Source: Flavobacteriales bacterium
GTDB lineage: Bacteria; Bacteroidota; Bacteroidia; Flavobacteriales_E; Vicingaceae
NCBI GenBank assembly: GCA_013359255.1
Contig: JABWCF010000008.1
Location: 1 to 64,000 of the forward strand
Length of the DNA: 64,000 nt
Reading direction: 5' to 3'
Part shown: positions 43,013-50,606 of the stretch, piece by piece
Layout: each line of letters opens with the position of its first letter
Position numbering within the stretch: the first letter of the stretch is position 1
The notes under the pieces: model-generated
The model's input: only the letters and a program-made list of their open reading frames with translations
Databases searched by the model: none
What the model was told of the DNA's origin: nothing
Translations under genes and position numbers: made by a program

Positions 43013-44371
43013 TTAAAAACGGCTTAAATTCGGAATAACCAATTCAACGGTGGTGCCTTCGTTGAGTTTTGAGCGTATGAATATTTTTCCTGAATGTAGT
43101 TTGATAATTCTTTGCACAAGGGATAGGCCTATTCCATTACCGGGAATACCCATTGTGTTGTTTCCCCTGTAAAATGGTTCAAAAATATGTTGCAGATATG
43201 CTTCGGGCATCCCGATTCCTTTGTCTGTAAAAAATAAAATGATGTTTGTCTTTTCGGGTGTTATTTTTATTTCTACTGATTTATTGTTTGAAAACTTACA
43301 TGCATTGTCAATGATATTCAGGAAAGCCGTCTTTAATAATTTTTCATCGCCTTTGCATATAAGATATTTTTCGCTGTCCGTGGGTTTTTCATAATTGATG
43401 AGCATGGCGCATTCGGGTTTTTGTTTAGCCATTTCGTCCCGAATGCTCCATAATATTTCATCAATTCTGACTTCTTCAAAGTGCTGAAGAAATGTTTCAT
43501 CGTTATTTGCCAGTTCCAGTAAATTATTAGTAAGCGTTTTCAGATTTTTAATATCCTTGGAAATGACCTGCAATGTTTTTTTATACTCGTCTTTTTCCCT
43601 GTCTTTCATCAGGGCAACATCAATCTGCCCGTTTATGGCAGTTAAAGGATTTCGTAATTCATGAGAAGCATTGGAAACAAATCTTTTTTGAGCATTGAAA
43701 GAGGTTTCAAGCCGTTCGAGCATTTTGTTAAATGTGGAAGTTAATTGTCCGATCTCATCATTCGAATTGCCGTTGCTCAACCGCTGATTCATGTTGCTGT
43801 AAGTAATTTTGCCTGCTTGTTGAACAATTTTGGAAATCGGCTTCAGAAGTCGCCCTACATATAGCCATCCGCAAAGGAGTATTATGAGAAGAATAATAAA
43901 GCCCCTGAATAAGAGGATTTGTTTGAGATTGGCAATATAATTCATGCCATGTTTGTCATACCCAGAGGAGAAAATAAGATATGTGTTTTCTTTGTATGGA
44001 TAGATGAAGCCGATACATTCCGCATTTGTCAGGGAACAGATATGCGGTTGATTAGGTTTAATGGAATTAATAATTTCAGGAGAAGGAACGGGAGCGGCAG
44101 TGTCGCGGTATAGAAGATTTTTATTCCTGTCATAAATAACAAAATTCTCGTTGCTGATGAAATGAATATCCTGGTTGAATGATAAATTATCTGTATCTTC
44201 CTCAGCCGTCAACAATAATTTTAGTTTGGCAATTCCCCTATCTTGCAGTCGTGAATGAAAATCATTTTGCCTGTAATCTTCTGATAAGTAATAAATGGCA
44301 AATGAAAACGAGAAAAGAATAATTCCAACAATTGCTGCAAATATCAGAGTAAACCGGGTTCTAATTTTCAT
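43013..44371 (-). CDS. membrane sensor histidine kinase
   Basis: A 452-residue kinase: one N-terminal TM (FTLIFAAIVGIILFSFSFAIYYL), a periplasmic sensor of about 125 residues, a second TM (FRGFIILLIILLCGWLYVG), HAMP, the phospho-acceptor block FVSNASHELRNPLTAINGQIDVAL and the ATPase motifs NIIDNACKFSNN, FTDKGIGMPEAYLQHIFEPFYRGNN and GNGIGLSLVQRI. Follows its response regulator by 3 bp. It likely controls the adjacent anion-transport genes. Confidence 0.93.
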   Translation of the reverse strand: MKIRTRFTLIFAAIVGIILFSFSFAIYYLSEDYRQNDFHSRLQDRGIAKLKLLLTAEEDTDNLSFNQDIHFISNENFVIYDRNKNLLYRDTAAPVPSPEIINSIKPNQPHICSLTNAECIGFIYPYKENTYLIFSSGYDKHGMNYIANLKQILLFRGFIILLIILLCGWLYVGRLLKPISKIVQQAGKITYSNMNQRLSNGNSNDEIGQLTSTFNKMLERLETSFNAQKRFVSNASHELRNPLTAINGQIDVALMKDREKDEYKKTLQVISKDIKNLKTLTNNLLELANNDETFLQHFEEVRIDEILWSIRDEMAKQKPECAMLINYEKPTDSEKYLICKGDEKLLKTAFLNIIDNACKFSNNKSVEIKITPEKTNIILFFTDKGIGMPEAYLQHIFEPFYRGNNTMGIPGNGIGLSLVQRIIKLHSGKIFIRSKLNEGTTVELVIPNLSRF

Positions 44372-44374
44372 GCT

Positions 44375-45082
44375 TCAATTATCTTTCAGAGTGTAGCCCA
44401 TGCCTACCAATGTGTGCAACAACTTAATCGAAGAATCGGTATCAATTTTTTTTCTGAGAAAATTGATATATACTTCTATGACATTGGTTCCTGAATCAAA
44501 AGTTATATTCCATATTTTTTCTGCAATTTCCGCTTTACTTAATACCCTGTTTTTATTTAAGGCAAGCAGTTCCAACAAAGCATATTCTTTGGCCGTTAAT
44601 CTGATTTCTTCTCCACCTCTTTTAACTCTTTTGGTATGGGTGTTCAGTTCCATATCGGCTACTCTGATAATGTGGTCTGTATTTTTGGAATCATCTGTCG
44701 TCTGTGTTGCTCTTTTAATAAGTGATTTTATTCTTGCGAGCAATTCGGGAAAATCAAATGGTTTCACGAGGTAATCATCAGCGCCTGCTTCAAAACCTTC
44801 CAGTTTATCGTTTAGCGTTCCGAGCGCGGTAAGCATCAGGATTTTTGTAGCCGAATCTATTTCCCTGATTTTTTTACATAATTCAATGCCGTTTAACTGT
44901 GGTATTATGATGTCCAGAATAATGACATCATATTTTTTTGATAGAGCCAGTTTCCTTCCGCATTCACCATCGTAGGCAAAATCAACCTCAAAGCCGTTTT
45001 CCTCCAAACCCTGTTTGATGAATTGCAGTACCCTGGATTCATCTTCAACTATAAGTATTTTCAGATTTTCTATGTCGGTCAT
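44375..45082 (-). CDS. OmpR/PhoB-family response regulator
   Basis: A 235-residue DNA-binding regulator. The receiver domain has ILIVEDESRVLQ (acidic pocket), VIILDIIIPQLNG (phospho-acceptor Asp), MLTALG and YLVKPFDFPEL; the C-terminal winged helix has IRLTAKEYALLELLALNKNRVLSKAEIAEKIW and VIEVYINFLRKKID...LHTLVGMGYTL. Partner of the kinase downstream. First gene of the 7-kb cassette, about 100 bp inside hairpin B6. Confidence 0.95.
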   Translation of the reverse strand: MTDIENLKILIVEDESRVLQFIKQGLEENGFEVDFAYDGECGRKLALSKKYDVIILDIIIPQLNGIELCKKIREIDSATKILMLTALGTLNDKLEGFEAGADDYLVKPFDFPELLARIKSLIKRATQTTDDSKNTDHIIRVADMELNTHTKRVKRGGEEIRLTAKEYALLELLALNKNRVLSKAEIAEKIWNITFDSGTNVIEVYINFLRKKIDTDSSIKLLHTLVGMGYTLKDN

Positions 45083-45183
45083 AGTAGTAGTAAAAAACTA
45101 ATGCAAAGTATCTGACTTTATTTTGTATAAAGTATGATATTAATCAATCTTAACAAATAGGTTTAGAAAATAGGGTGGGGAAA

Positions 45184-45253
45184 AGCAAGCTCTTTTGCCT
45201 TTGCCTATTCCGCTATTAAAAATAAAAAGCAGGCAAAGGCAAATGTGCTTGCT
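45184..45253. repeat. second-family hairpin B6
   Basis: AGCAAGCTCTTTTGCCTTTGCC pairs with GGCAAAGGCAAATGTGCTTGCT around the TCT/TGT loop; the loop contains CTATTAAAAATAAAAA, as in B5. It marks the 5' end of the 7-kb cassette. The gene-free stretch 45083-45637 holds this hairpin, the 20-bp match at 45265-45284, about 160 bp with nothing recognisable, and hairpin 3. Confidence 0.72.
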
Positions 45254-45446
45254 GTGGGATGGCAAAAGAAATTTTCAAAAATGCGAAGCGGAGATTTTCT
45301 GTTTTTTTCTTTTGTCCGCAGTCAATTACTTGCGCCATTGTCCGCGAAGCGCGGAACTGTTGTCCTGTTTTTTTGTTTGCTTGTTGCTTGCAGGGAGTGT
45401 CAGGTTACTGCGTCAAAGTCCACGGGGAACGGTCGGTTTTAGCATT

Positions 45447-45581
45447 GGGCATAACGGTTTGCAAATTGCCGCAGGTGGGCTTTTTAGCACTTATTTTGCT
45501 ACGAAGAAGAAAGTTTGATTAAGCACTTTTCTGTCCTCCGAAGCACTGCACCCCCGCTTGAGGCAATTTGCTGTTAGCGTT
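45447..45581 (-). repeat. attC-like hairpin 3
   Basis: Arms GGTTTGCAAATTGCCGCAGGTGGGC and CCCCGCTTGAGGCAATTTGC. Cores are GGGCATAAC (left) and GTTAGCGTT (right). The interior has TAGCACTT, AAAGTTTGATTAAGCAC and TTTTCTGTCC. It is followed on the plus strand by a flank (TTTCGTTGTTCATT) shared with hairpin 6. Confidence 0.8.
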
Positions 45582-45637
45582 TCGTTGTTCATTCTTGTCA
45601 TTGTCGGTATGCATTACATTTATGTCTTGTTGTTAAA

Positions 45638-46117
45638 TTATGCAGTCCCGGCAATGGCTCCAGACATAACTGCTATGTAATAGTTTGAAGCATAAACCCC
45701 AAGTAAAATAAATAAACTGTCTTGCGGTTTATTCTCATATGAAATGTCATAATTGTAATTGAATTTACCCCAATTAAATTTCGGGTCAAATTGAATTAAT
45801 CTTTCTTCGTCTTTGTTTTCAATTACATATTTGTTGTGAAATGCACCCTTTGCCTTAAAAACAAATTCCTGTCCGTCTTGAAAGGTTATAACTATATGTC
45901 CTTTCCAATTCATTTTTAAATTGGCTACTTCTGTTTTATTTTTTGTCACGGTTATACTTGTCCCGAAAAAACCAACTGGTTTGATTTCGTAACTGTCGGA
46001 ATTTGTCAATGTAATTTTAGCATTGTAAGAAAACAAATTCTTATAGGTCAGTTGTCCTAATGGTTGTCCTTTTTCGGTCAACTGAAATGTTCTTTTGTCG
46101 GTGCATTTTACTTCCAT
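45638..46117 (-). CDS. small beta-rich protein, possibly tubby/LURP-like
   Basis: A 159-residue protein with strongly alternating beta pattern (FQLTEKGQPLGQLTYKNLFSYNAKITLTNSDSYEIKPVGFFGTSITVTKNKTEVANLKMNWKGHIVITF) and a C-terminal hydrophobic helix (SLFILLGVYASNYYIAVMSGAIAGT). This recalls the tubby C-terminal/LURP-one fold, a beta-barrel around one hydrophobic helix, but no motif proves it. Single-gene cassette. Function unknown. Confidence 0.55.
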   Translation of the reverse strand: MEVKCTDKRTFQLTEKGQPLGQLTYKNLFSYNAKITLTNSDSYEIKPVGFFGTSITVTKNKTEVANLKMNWKGHIVITFQDGQEFVFKAKGAFHNKYVIENKDEERLIQFDPKFNWGKFNYNYDISYENKPQDSLFILLGVYASNYYIAVMSGAIAGTA

Positions 46118-46182
46118 TTTATTTTACTTTTTTTGGTTTATTTTCAATTTTCTGTCGAGCAGTTTTGTCGTCCTACAATGAA

Positions 46183-46367
46183 CGCTAACGTTTTCAGGCT
46201 ACACGCAGTGCGGAATAAATAACCACAAAACTGTCTTGAGCGAAAACCTATATTAAATGTACTGAACTTAATCGCAAATGCAAAAAATAATGCGCAGAGC
46301 GCACCTTTAAAAAATGCATTTGCAACTTGCTGGAACTCCGCATTGCGTGTAGCCTGTGTTACCAGTA
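46183..46367 (-). repeat. attC-like hairpin 2, long form
   Basis: At 185 bp the longest element. Arms CAGGCTACACGCAGTGCGGA and TCCGCATTGCGTGTAGCCTG pair almost perfectly (19 of 20). Cores are CGCTAACG (left) and GTTACCAGTA (right), the latter matched by 46917-46926 over 10 bp. An inner sub-hairpin (AAATGCAAAAAATAATGCGC against GCGCACCTTTAAAAAATGCATTT) extends it. Confidence 0.82.
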
Positions 46368-46388
46368 TGGTGTCGGCACACAGGTTTG

Positions 46389-46880
46389 TCAGGATTTTTT
46401 TAGTTTGTCAGCTATTTTAAAGAGTAATTCTATTCTTCGAAGTCCAGTTTTTTTCTGATAATCAAATTCTTCAAGATGATAATTACAAAGTTCTGCTAAG
46501 TCTGGAAATTTCAATTTTACCTTTTCAAGTACCTTTATATTTTCTTCTCTGTCTTGTCTTGGGAACCAGTCTTGCCTTAAGAGAATAATTTGAACTTTTG
46601 TTTTGTTGTCAGACGTAATCCAGTCGTGCACTAATTCTTCAAGTCTCGTTCCATTGTCTGGAGTAGACCAAACAAGAACATCAAGAAGAGTTGCTACTTT
46701 TGATAAGTCCGTGTCTTTTGTTATTGAATTGTAAATTATTTCAGCGAAGTCCTCATTAAAGTAACGGTCAACAAAGATGTCGGTTTGGTCAAAGCCTTGC
46801 TGATTAGCTCGACTAACTCCCGAGTCTTCGTAATAAAAGCCGTCTAAAATTTTGTCTACAAGTTCAAAGTCTGAAGTCAT
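46389..46880 (-). CDS. small helical protein of unknown function
   Basis: A 163-residue acidic, helix-rich soluble protein (DFELVDKILDGFYYEDSG..., LSKVATLLDVLVWSTPDNGTRLEELVHDWITSD, TGLRRIELLFKIADKLKKS). No signal peptide, membrane segment or catalytic motif. The size and helical layout recall immunity or adaptor proteins, but there is no toxin beside it. Single-gene cassette, stop 22 bp before its hairpin, leader about 40 bp. Confidence 0.6.
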   Translation of the reverse strand: MTSDFELVDKILDGFYYEDSGVSRANQQGFDQTDIFVDRYFNEDFAEIIYNSITKDTDLSKVATLLDVLVWSTPDNGTRLEELVHDWITSDNKTKVQIILLRQDWFPRQDREENIKVLEKVKLKFPDLAELCNYHLEEFDYQKKTGLRRIELLFKIADKLKKS

Positions 46881-46916
46881 GTTAAATTCTTTTATGTCGA
46901 GGTCTTGTCCGCCACT

Positions 46917-47054
46917 TACTGGTAACGTTTTGCAGCTACACGCAGGTGGCGATTTCGAAGCACTTCACTGTCATTCAAGCACAATCTTTGATAGAAGTAC
47001 AAAGCTTGATTTAACCACTGAACCGCCACTTGCGTGTAGGTGCTGTTGGTGGCA
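46917..47054 (-). repeat. attC-like hairpin 1 (of the beta-lactamase cassette)
   Basis: Arms GCAGCTACACGCAGGTGGCG and CGCCACTTGCGTGTAGGTGC. Cores are TACTGGTAAC (left) and GTTGGTGGCA (right, 47045-47054), the latter exactly complementary to 48004-48013, the outer edge of the array. The interior has AGCACTTCACTGTCATT and CACAATCTTTGATAGAAG. It starts 4 bp after the gene's stop. Confidence 0.83.
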
Positions 47055-47057
47055 GTT

Positions 47058-47963
47058 TTATTTTACTTTCTTTATGAAATAGTCCCAAGTTACTTTTGAA
47101 ATATCAGAAATTATCTTTTCGTTTGTTTCATTGTTTTCGGTTGATTTCGTCACAAAAACACTAATAAAATAATGTTGTCCATTTGGCAAAAACACAACTC
47201 CAATGTCGTTTACGGCTTCTGTTAAACCTGCTTTGTTTGCTCCCGAAGTACCAGTTTTGTGTGCAACAATAGCGTTTTTGGGTAATTGTCCCTTTAGTCT
47301 TGCTTTACCCGTTTTGGTTCCCTTCATAGTTTTCCAAATAAAGTCGTAGCTTTTTTTAGACAGTAGTTTTGTTTTGTTATAATAAAACTTTGACAAGACT
47401 TCGTTTGCTGCTTTTGGTGTCGTCCAATTTTCAAATTGTAAATCCCAATTCGCCTGTTGTACCTCTTCATTAATTTTTATTGATACGTCTTTAATATTAT
47501 TTTTAATGAAGTATTCTTCAACTACTTCAGGTCCGCCAATTAGTTTCAATAAAAGGTCACAGCCTACATTGTCACTTTGAGAAACAGTGTATTCCAGAAT
47601 TTTTGAAATTGGCAAAATCGTTCCGTTAGGATATTTGTCTCTAATCGGACTATAAAGATTTGGTATCAAGTCTTTCTTTTCAATTTTAATTTTTTGATTT
47701 AGGGAAAAGTTTCCTTGGTCAATTTGTGATAAGACTGCAAGTGCAATATGAAACTTAAATACACTTTGCAATGGGAAATGTCTATCTCCATTTATTGTTA
47801 AAGTGTCTTTTCCATTGTCGCCAATAATTGCAACACCGACAATAGCGTTCTTTGTCGAAACAATTTGTTCTATTTTTTGTCTTAATGAATTTACCGTTTG
47901 AGCAGATGTCTGGCAAGAAATAAATAAAAATAGTAAAGTTGTTAAGTGTAATGTTTTAATCAT
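47058..47963 (-). CDS. class A beta-lactamase (A2-like)
   Basis: Serine beta-lactamase, 301 aa, hydrolysing beta-lactams in the periplasm. The signal region LLFLFISCQTSAQ could be cleaved or lipidated at Cys17. Catalytic motifs are complete: SVFK (Ser67-Lys70), SDN (130-132), an omega-loop Glu in INEEVQQANWDLQFENW and HKTGTSG (Lys236-Gly238). The omega region and spacing resemble the subclass A2 (CfxA/CblA/PER) enzymes common in Bacteroidetes rather than TEM. First cassette of the array and a single-gene unit, with stop 4 bp from its hairpin. Spectrum cannot be told from sequence. Confidence 0.92.
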   Translation of the reverse strand: MIKTLHLTTLLFLFISCQTSAQTVNSLRQKIEQIVSTKNAIVGVAIIGDNGKDTLTINGDRHFPLQSVFKFHIALAVLSQIDQGNFSLNQKIKIEKKDLIPNLYSPIRDKYPNGTILPISKILEYTVSQSDNVGCDLLLKLIGGPEVVEEYFIKNNIKDVSIKINEEVQQANWDLQFENWTTPKAANEVLSKFYYNKTKLLSKKSYDFIWKTMKGTKTGKARLKGQLPKNAIVAHKTGTSGANKAGLTEAVNDIGVVFLPNGQHYFISVFVTKSTENNETNEKIISDISKVTWDYFIKKVK

Positions 47964-48003
47964 TTTTGTCTGTTTGGTTATGTTTTAGGGTGTCCGCAAA
48001 AAT

Positions 48004-48013
48004 TGCCACCAAC
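48004..48013 (-). other. upper boundary of the cassette array
   Basis: TGCCACCAAC here is the exact complement of the right core of hairpin 1 (GTTGGTGGCA at 47045). By analogy with integrons the junction lies between 48013 (G on the minus strand) and 48012 (TT...). The 80 bp beyond, up to the YfhO stop at 48096, hold a small CCGATT/AATCGG stem at 48025-48041 and would be the attI-equivalent or insertion site. Confidence 0.6.
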
Positions 48014-48095
48014 TTGTTTATACCCGATTAAAAAAATCGGCAAGTATGTTCAATTTTAGATGTATTGCCGCCATACAAAAAATATTTTTTACATA

Positions 48096-50528
48096 TTATT
48101 TCTCTTTTAATTCTTTATACAAAGCAAATCCAACAAAAGCAAAAAGCAATATGCTGCTTGCTAAGCCAATATTTTCTCCTGTACGGTACACTTTCGGTTC
48201 AAACCTAAATTCTATTTTATGGTTTCCGGCAGGTATTCGCATAGCCCGCAACACATAATTGGCTCTAAAGTATTCGGCAGGTTTATCGTTTATAAAAACA
48301 TTCCAGCCTTTATCGTAGTGTATTTCTGAAAAAATAGCAATTTGCTCGTTAGCAGCACTAGATTGGTAAATGAGTTTGTTGGGAGCATACGAGGTTAAAA
48401 CAATTTTTGCCATGCTATCTTCTTTAAAAGAAAATTCGGAAAGCATGCCCTCGAACCGTTTGTCTATAACAGCAGAATCTTTTAAATTAAATTTTTCCAT
48501 GCCGGTAATTTCTTCATCGGCATTGGCTGCTACTTTATAACCCTTAATAAACCATGCATTTCCAAATGCTTCGGGGTTAAATTGTGCTACCGGTTGTTTG
48601 TTGTTATCGGGCACAATAAAGTATTTTGTATTCAGCATATTTAGCACTTGCATATTGTTTTTGGCAATATGAAAATCAATAAGTTCCTGATAGCGTTTTA
48701 ATTTGGCTCCATGGTATCCTCCAATAGATTTATGAAAGTACGAAGTGCTGGCATCGGTAAAAGCATTACGGGTTACGTTATACACGCGGAAATTGGGATC
48801 GGTGTCTTCTAATATTTTAAGATTGGCACTGGTAAGCGGATAGGGTTTTTCCAGTTCCCTCTTCGATACGTAATTCTCTTTGTTAAGATAACGTGTATTT
48901 ACCGACCATAAATCGATAAGCAAAAGAAGAGCTACCACATAAAAAGCGTGTGTAGTTTTAATTTTGTTTTTCCATATTAAAAACAAAAGTCCAATTCCTG
49001 CCACAATAAAAAATAAACTTCTCAACACATCGGCATTTAAAATAGCTCTACGTGCTTTTTCGAGTTCGGAAAACACTTCGGGTATGGCATTTTCCGGAAA
49101 GCCTGCCGATTTAAGCATTTGCGAATATTGTTCGGTTTGCCCTTCGCCAAAAAAATCGGTAAACAATCCGGGCATTAAGTAATATAAAATGCAAATGCCA
49201 AGCGAAATACCTGCTCCGTAGTATATTTTCTTTTTGTGTGTGTTAAACAAGGTGGGTTTATCGGCCAACTGTTGCAAGGTAAGTATGGCCATAAACGGAA
49301 TGGTAAATTCGGCAATAATTAAAATCATAGAAACGGTGCGGAATTTATTATATCCCGGAACGTAGTCGAGAAAAAAATCGGTTAATGGCATAAAGTTTTT
49401 ACCCCAAGCCAGCATTAGAGAAAGTACGGTAGATGCAATAAGCCACCATTTAAGTGGTCCTTCTAAAATAAATAACCCTATAAAAAATAAAAGCATCACA
49501 AAAGCTCCGGCATACACGGGTCCCGAGGTAAAGGGCTGGTCGCCCCAGTATTGGTCCATTTGGGCAATAACCTGCCTTTGTTGTGGTGCTATTTTTTCCA
49601 GCACATTTTCGTGCTCTTTTCCAATGGGTCCATTACCTCCTCCTTTTACATTGGGTATGATTAAAGAAAAGGTTTCGCTTATTCCATAGCTCCACGAGGT
49701 GGCATAATCTTTATCTAAGCCAGTGGTTTTATTTTCTTTGTTAAAGGTTAATTCAGAAGGTCCGCGTGTGGTATATTTCCCGTATTCGTAAGTAGCCAAT
49801 ATGTTTCCCATATTAGGGCCAATGGCTAATAGGGCTGCAATGGCAAGAAAACCGGAAGCTTTGGCAAAGTGTACCAGTTTTTTTTCTTTCCACGAAAAAT
49901 AGAAATGGATACCACCAAAAATTAATAGTATTAAAAGCAAATAGTAAGTTATTTGCAAGTGATTGGCTGAAATTTGAAACGATAATGCTAGTGCGGTAAG
50001 GGCACCTCCCGATAAATAATTTCCTTTAAAGGTGTGTAGCACTCCGGCCACCACTAAAGGCAGATAGGCCATGGCGTAGGCTTTGGTAATATGCCCTGCT
50101 TCAATAATAATAAAAAAGTAACTGGAAAAAGCATAGGCAATGGCTCCTGCTACCGCCAACACAGGATGTACTCTGTGCATTACCAGTAAAATGTAAAAGC
50201 ATAGCATGGCGGTAAAAATAATAGTAGATGGATACGGAACTATTTTTCGTATAAACAAACCTATGCGTTGTACCCAGTTATTGTAATATTTAACCGAAAT
50301 TTGATAGGCCGGCATTCCGCCAAACATGGAGTTTGTCCAAAGGGCTTCTTCTCCGGTTTTCTCTCTAAAGTCGTTTATTTCTTTAGCCATTCCTTCGTAA
50401 TTCAGCATATCGCCCATACGTATTTGTTTGCCTTGTAACAGAGGATTAAAATAGGCAATAGTGATGGCAAAAAATACCAATACGGCTACAAAGTGAGGTA
50501 GTAATTTTTTTAGAATATTCTTTTTCAT
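48096..50528 (-). CDS. YfhO family membrane protein
   Basis: An 810-residue integral membrane protein of the YfhO family. The N-terminus KLLPHFVAVLVFFAITIAYFNPLLQGKQIRMGDMLNYEGMAKEI is typical, followed by about a dozen membrane helices, a soluble extracytoplasmic part (DPNFRVYNVTRNAFTDASTSYFHKSIGGYHGAKLKRYQEL...MLNTKYFIV) and a final beta-rich piece ending in one TM (IGLASSILLFAFVGFALY). The family is linked to lipid-linked sugar transfer onto envelope polymers. Last chromosomal gene before the array. Confidence 0.88.
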   Translation of the reverse strand: MKKNILKKLLPHFVAVLVFFAITIAYFNPLLQGKQIRMGDMLNYEGMAKEINDFREKTGEEALWTNSMFGGMPAYQISVKYYNNWVQRIGLFIRKIVPYPSTIIFTAMLCFYILLVMHRVHPVLAVAGAIAYAFSSYFFIIIEAGHITKAYAMAYLPLVVAGVLHTFKGNYLSGGALTALALSFQISANHLQITYYLLLILLIFGGIHFYFSWKEKKLVHFAKASGFLAIAALLAIGPNMGNILATYEYGKYTTRGPSELTFNKENKTTGLDKDYATSWSYGISETFSLIIPNVKGGGNGPIGKEHENVLEKIAPQQRQVIAQMDQYWGDQPFTSGPVYAGAFVMLLFFIGLFILEGPLKWWLIASTVLSLMLAWGKNFMPLTDFFLDYVPGYNKFRTVSMILIIAEFTIPFMAILTLQQLADKPTLFNTHKKKIYYGAGISLGICILYYLMPGLFTDFFGEGQTEQYSQMLKSAGFPENAIPEVFSELEKARRAILNADVLRSLFFIVAGIGLLFLIWKNKIKTTHAFYVVALLLLIDLWSVNTRYLNKENYVSKRELEKPYPLTSANLKILEDTDPNFRVYNVTRNAFTDASTSYFHKSIGGYHGAKLKRYQELIDFHIAKNNMQVLNMLNTKYFIVPDNNKQPVAQFNPEAFGNAWFIKGYKVAANADEEITGMEKFNLKDSAVIDKRFEGMLSEFSFKEDSMAKIVLTSYAPNKLIYQSSAANEQIAIFSEIHYDKGWNVFINDKPAEYFRANYVLRAMRIPAGNHKIEFRFEPKVYRTGENIGLASSILLFAFVGFALYKELKEK

Positions 50529-50606
50529 ACGATGGAAATTGGTTTGTATTTAGGTGTTGAATAATTTTTTTTTCAGATTGCGTTTTTCATTTTTTTCTCA
50601 ATTATT

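Larger units (their letters stand above)
11895..48012 (-). mobile_element. 36-kb array of 14 attC-like gene cassettes (CALIN-like, no integrase)
   Basis: About 33 genes, all on the minus strand, are separated by 14 related imperfect hairpins. Reading on the minus strand, every unit is: short leader, one to seven genes, then hairpin. The first bases of a unit are the reverse complement of the bases just before its own hairpin: 10 bp for the first (GTTGGTGGCA), second (GTTACCAGTA) and last (GTTAGCACCA) units, 9 bp in most others, 6 in the mini-unit. Only the unit ending at the truncated 16.4-kb element fails. This is expected if each unit was once a circle whose own ends form both arms of the site. 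No tyrosine recombinase is encoded here. The upper boundary is between 48013 and 48012, the lower near 11895-11901. Integron cassette is the best-known analogue; the core differs from classical GTTRRRY. Confidence 0.75.

Noticed and set aside
23537-45253. B hairpins as simple rho-independent terminators
   Set aside because: They lack U tracts, occur at 5' as well as 3' ends of units, and keep an identical internal loop with changing outer stems.
11895-48012. Insertion sequences or ordinary transposons explaining the array
   Set aside because: No transposase is encoded, units do not share terminal sequences with each other, and no target-site duplication pattern is visible.
48025-48041. CCGATT/AATCGG stem as a terminator for YfhO
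   Set aside because: Only six base pairs and no following U tract on the minus strand; noted as an edge feature only.
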